The notes under the pieces are model-generated. The model did not search any database and had not been told where the DNA came from. It saw only the letters and a program-made list of their open reading frames with translations. Source: Pseudomonadota bacterium (GTDB taxonomy: Bacteria > Pseudomonadota > Alphaproteobacteria > Rhizobiales > Hyphomicrobiaceae). Taken from it: a DNA stretch of 55,997 nt. Position 1 is the stretch's first letter. The number at the start of each line of letters is the position of its first letter. The translations under genes were made by a program, and so were the position numbers. Location of the stretch: NCBI GenBank assembly GCA_018242255.1, contig JAFECH010000351.1, forward strand, positions 1 to 55,997. The letters run 5' to 3'. Below are positions 53,444 through 55,997 of the stretch, in pieces.

Positions 53444-55997
53444 ATGATCGAGCGCGTCGTTGCTGGCATCGTTGCAGCCTCGGTGCGGCTGTCCTGGTTG
53501 ACGATTTTGCTTGCGCTCGCCGTCTCGGGAGGCGCGATTTGTTACGTCGTCAACAACTTCGCGATCACGACCGACACGAGCCAGCTCATTTCGCCACAGC
53601 TCGATTGGCGTAAGCGCGAACGCCAGTTCGACGCCGCTTTCGCTCAGCACACCGATACCATCGATATAGTCATAGACGGTAAAACTCCGGAACTAACGGA
53701 AAGCGCGGCCGCCGAACTCGCCGCAGAGCTCACCAAATCGAAACCGGACCCGTTCCAGATCGTTCGCCGGCGTGATGGCGGCGCATTCTTCGACAAAAAC
53801 GGCTTGCTCTATCTTTCACTGCCAGAAGTACAGGATATCGCTGCTGGCCTGATCAAAGCCCAGCCGGTGCTCGGCACGCTATCGGCTGACCCGACCCTCA
53901 ATGGTCTCGCGAAAGCACTCGCTCTCGTTCCGCTCGGCATCAAAGAAGATCGGGCGAAGTGGATCGATTTCGAGAAGCCGTTGGGAGTCATGGCCAATGC
54001 CATCGACGACATGCTGGCCGGCAAGCCGACGTACTTTTCGTGGGGCCAACTGCTGACCGGCGGCGCGCCCAGCCCGTCGGAGCTGCGCCGCTTCCTCGAA
54101 GTAAAGCCGGTTTTGAATTATTCCGATCTCGAACCAGGCGCCGAAGCGACCGACCTCATTCGCGCGACCGCCAAGCGCTTGGGGCTCACGCCTGAGAATG
54201 GAGTTCGCGTTCGTCTCACCGGCTCGGTGCCGATGGCGGACGAGGAGTTCGGCACAGTCGCGGAAGGCGCGGCGCTCAATAGCGCGGTTACCGTTGCCGC
54301 CGTTCTCGTCATTCTTTGGCTGGCGCTACGATCCGGAAAGATCATCTTTGCAGTGCTCGTTGGCCTGTTTTCCGGTCTAGCGATTACAGCCGCGCTGGGA
54401 CTCTATCTTGTCGGCGCGCTGAACCTCATCTCCGTTGCCTTTGCGGTATTATTCGTCGGAATCGGCGTCGATTTCGGCATTCAGTATGCCGTCCGCTATC
54501 GGCAGGAACGCTTTAGTCGCCAGGACCTGCGGGAGTCGCTTATTGCGGCCGGACACAATGCCGGCAAGCCTTTGGCGCTCGCCGCCGCGGCTACGACCGC
54601 CGGGTTTTATGCCTTCTTGCCGACCGATTATGTCGGCGTATCTGAACTCGGCCTCATAGCTGGCAGCGGCATGATCGTCGCATTTTTGACCAGCATAACG
54701 CTGCTCCCCGCGCTTCTTGAGGTGCTCAATCCGCCCGGCGAATTGCACGACGTCGGCTACCGCTCTCTAGAGCCGGTCGATCGCTTCATGGCACGTCATC
54801 GCAAGATCATTCTTGCCTTAACGGCGCTTGGCGTCATCTCCGGACTACCGCAGCTCGCGAAGCTCGAATTTGACTTCAACCCGATTAACCTGCGCAGCAA
54901 AAAGGTCGAATCCGTTTCAACGTTCAACGATCTGATGCGCGATCCGAGCACAGCGCCGAACACCATCGAAATTCTGACGCCGAACCTCGGCGACGCCGAA
55001 AAGCTCGCAACGAAGCTTGATAAATTGCCGGAGGTCGATCGCACCGTTACGCTCGCGAGCTTCGTTCCGGATAAGCAAGACGAAAAGCTGGCGCTCATCC
55101 GCGACTGTTACGACTTGATCGGTCCGACAATCGAACCGGACGAGGTAGCGCCAACGCCGACAGACGCCGAAACGCGCCAGACGCTGCTCGATACCGCTAA
55201 AGAGTTCGAAGACGTCAGCAAATTGCCTGGCGCGTCTCCGCTCGCCGCGCACATGGCGAGCACGCTGCGCAAGGTAGCTGCTGCGACGCCGGAAGTTCGT
55301 GCGAAGATCGGTTCCGCACTGCTCGATGGCATGAAACTACGGCTCACGCAGATCCGTGCCGCTCTGAAAGCGGAGCCGATCAAGCTGCAAAACCTTCCCC
55401 CCGAAATCGTTGCTGATTGGGTAACCGCCGACGGGCGCGCCCGCGTCGAAGTGGGGCCCAAGGGTGATGGCAACGACAACGCCAATTTGCGGCGCTTCGC
55501 ATCTGCTGTTCTGGCCGTCGATCCGAATGCAACCGGGGTGCCGATCCTGATCCAGGAATCGGCCAAGACCGTCGTGCGTGCGTTCATTCAGGCGGGGCTG
55601 CTGGCCTTCGTTTCGATCACGATCATTCTGTTCGTCGCGCTACGCCGGGTGACCGACGTGCTGCTGACGCTCGTGCCGCTGCTGCTCGCAGGCGTCGTGA
55701 CGCTGGAGCTTTGCGTCCTGCTGAAACTGCCGCTCAATTTCGCCAACATCATCGCGCTGCCGGTCCTGCTCGGCGTCGGCGTGGCGTTCAAGATCTACTA
55801 CGTGCTGGCTTGGCGTGCAGGCGTAACGAGCCTGCTTGCATCGCCGTTGACGCGTGCCGTCATGTTCAGCGCAATGACAACGGCCGTGGCCTTCGGAAGT
55901 CTGTTCTTCTCAAGCCATCCCGGCACGTCGAGTATGGGTGAGCTGCTCGCGCTCTCGCTGGTGACGACGCTTGCGGCCGCCGTTCTGTTCCAGCCCA
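53444..55997 (+). CDS. hpnN: HpnN, RND-type hopanoid transporter, 3'-truncated by the window edge
   Basis: The frame from ATG 53444 stays open to the right edge, giving at least 851 residues; HpnN proteins are about 860-890, so only a short tail is missing. It starts [20 protein letters not shown] with an N-terminal membrane helix, then a large periplasmic domain beginning [20 protein letters not shown]. Later come RND membrane blocks with [20 protein letters not shown] and, in the second half, [20 protein letters not shown]. HpnN moves hopanoids to the outer membrane. It is divergent from ispH across 284 bp, which should contain promoters for both. Confidence 0.95.
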   Translation, partial: MIERVVAGIVAASVRLSWLTILLALAVSGGAICYVVNNFAITTDTSQLISPQLDWRKRERQFDAAFAQHTDTIDIVIDGKTPELTESAAAELAAELTKSKPDPFQIVRRRDGGAFFDKNGLLYLSLPEVQDIAAGLIKAQPVLGTLSADPTLNGLAKALALVPLGIKEDRAKWIDFEKPLGVMANAIDDMLAGKPTYFSWGQLLTGGAPSPSELRRFLEVKPVLNYSDLEPGAEATDLIRATAKRLGLTPENGVRVRLTGSVPMADEEFGTVAEGAALNSAVTVAAVLVILWLALRSGKIIFAVLVGLFSGLAITAALGLYLVGALNLISVAFAVLFVGIGVDFGIQYAVRYRQERFSRQDLRESLIAAGHNAGKPLALAAAATTAGFYAFLPTDYVGVSELGLIAGSGMIVAFLTSITLLPALLEVLNPPGELHDVGYRSLEPVDRFMARHRKIILALTALGVISGLPQLAKLEFDFNPINLRSKKVESVSTFNDLMRDPSTAPNTIEILTPNLGDAEKLATKLDKLPEVDRTVTLASFVPDKQDEKLALIRDCYDLIGPTIEPDEVAPTPTDAETRQTLLDTAKEFEDVSKLPGASPLAAHMASTLRKVAAATPEVRAKIGSALLDGMKLRLTQIRAALKAEPIKLQNLPPEIVADWVTADGRARVEVGPKGDGNDNANLRRFASAVLAVDPNATGVPILIQESAKTVVRAFIQAGLLAFVSITIILFVALRRVTDVLLTLVPLLLAGVVTLELCVLLKLPLNFANIIALPVLLGVGVAFKIYYVLAWRAGVTSLLASPLTRAVMFSAMTTAVAFGSLFFSSHPGTSSMGELLALSLVTTLAAAVLFQP

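Overview
The window reads as chromosomal DNA of a methylotroph-like alphaproteobacterium of the order Hyphomicrobiales, most like a Hyphomicrobium relative. The grounds are a GC-rich composition, an alphaproteobacterial-type HisRS, the short HisG plus HisZ pair, a hopanoid cluster with rhizobial-style gene content, and very tight gene packing with many ATGA/GTGA overlaps. I see no tRNA, rRNA, CRISPR array, insertion sequence or phage gene. Assignments rest on motifs and remembered family sequences; no database search was run.

Layout. 1-7829 is core metabolism on the + strand: the tail of glcF, the late cobalamin genes cobT and cobS, a CelD-type acetyltransferase, then hisS, hisZ and hisG. A palindromic mosaic repeat lies between hisS and hisZ. 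7857-11489 is on the - strand: recQ, a pyroglutamyl-peptidase homologue and a DUF983 protein. The recQ-pcp gap holds two hairpins with C6 loops that may be a small RNA. 11735-17143 holds a MocR-type regulator with inverted and direct repeats in front of it, ada, modABC, and a one-domain ModE-like regulator facing modC.

17421-34467 is the accessory heart of the window. First comes a transporter/dehydrogenase operon in the order of E. coli ydcSTUV-patD. Then follow an APH-fold kinase, an AraC-family regulator, an SDR, an APC permease, a cysteine hydrolase, a B12-dependent diol-dehydratase-like enzyme (large and medium subunits fused, small subunit separate), a class-III PLP enzyme of phospho-lyase appearance and an ALDH10-type aminoaldehyde dehydrogenase. 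The gene set suggests breakdown of an amino alcohol and/or amino diol. Kinase plus phospho-lyase would give one aldehyde, the B12 enzyme another, and the aldehyde dehydrogenases would make acids. Two observations support a single undescribed pathway. A direct repeat GTCAAS-N15-GTCAAR, with 21-bp period, stands in the same orientation in front of the kinase, the permease and the dehydratase. The dehydratase keeps every catalytic residue I can place but has Asp and Ala at the two substrate-pocket positions that are Ser301 and Gln336 in the Klebsiella enzyme. No reactivating factor and no microcompartment shell gene is present.

34471-41795 holds an ABC-2 exporter pair and a MexEF/OqxAB-like RND pump with a divergent TetR regulator and two matching operators. 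41906-55997 holds a PQQ-type sugar dehydrogenase followed by the hopanoid block: hpnA, hpnB, hpnC, hpnD, hpnE, shc and hpnG on +, hpnH and ispH on -, and hpnN running off the right end. Together these make squalene from farnesyl diphosphate, cyclise it, extend it with an adenosyl-derived side chain and move hopanoids to the outer membrane. ispH supplies the isoprenoid precursors.
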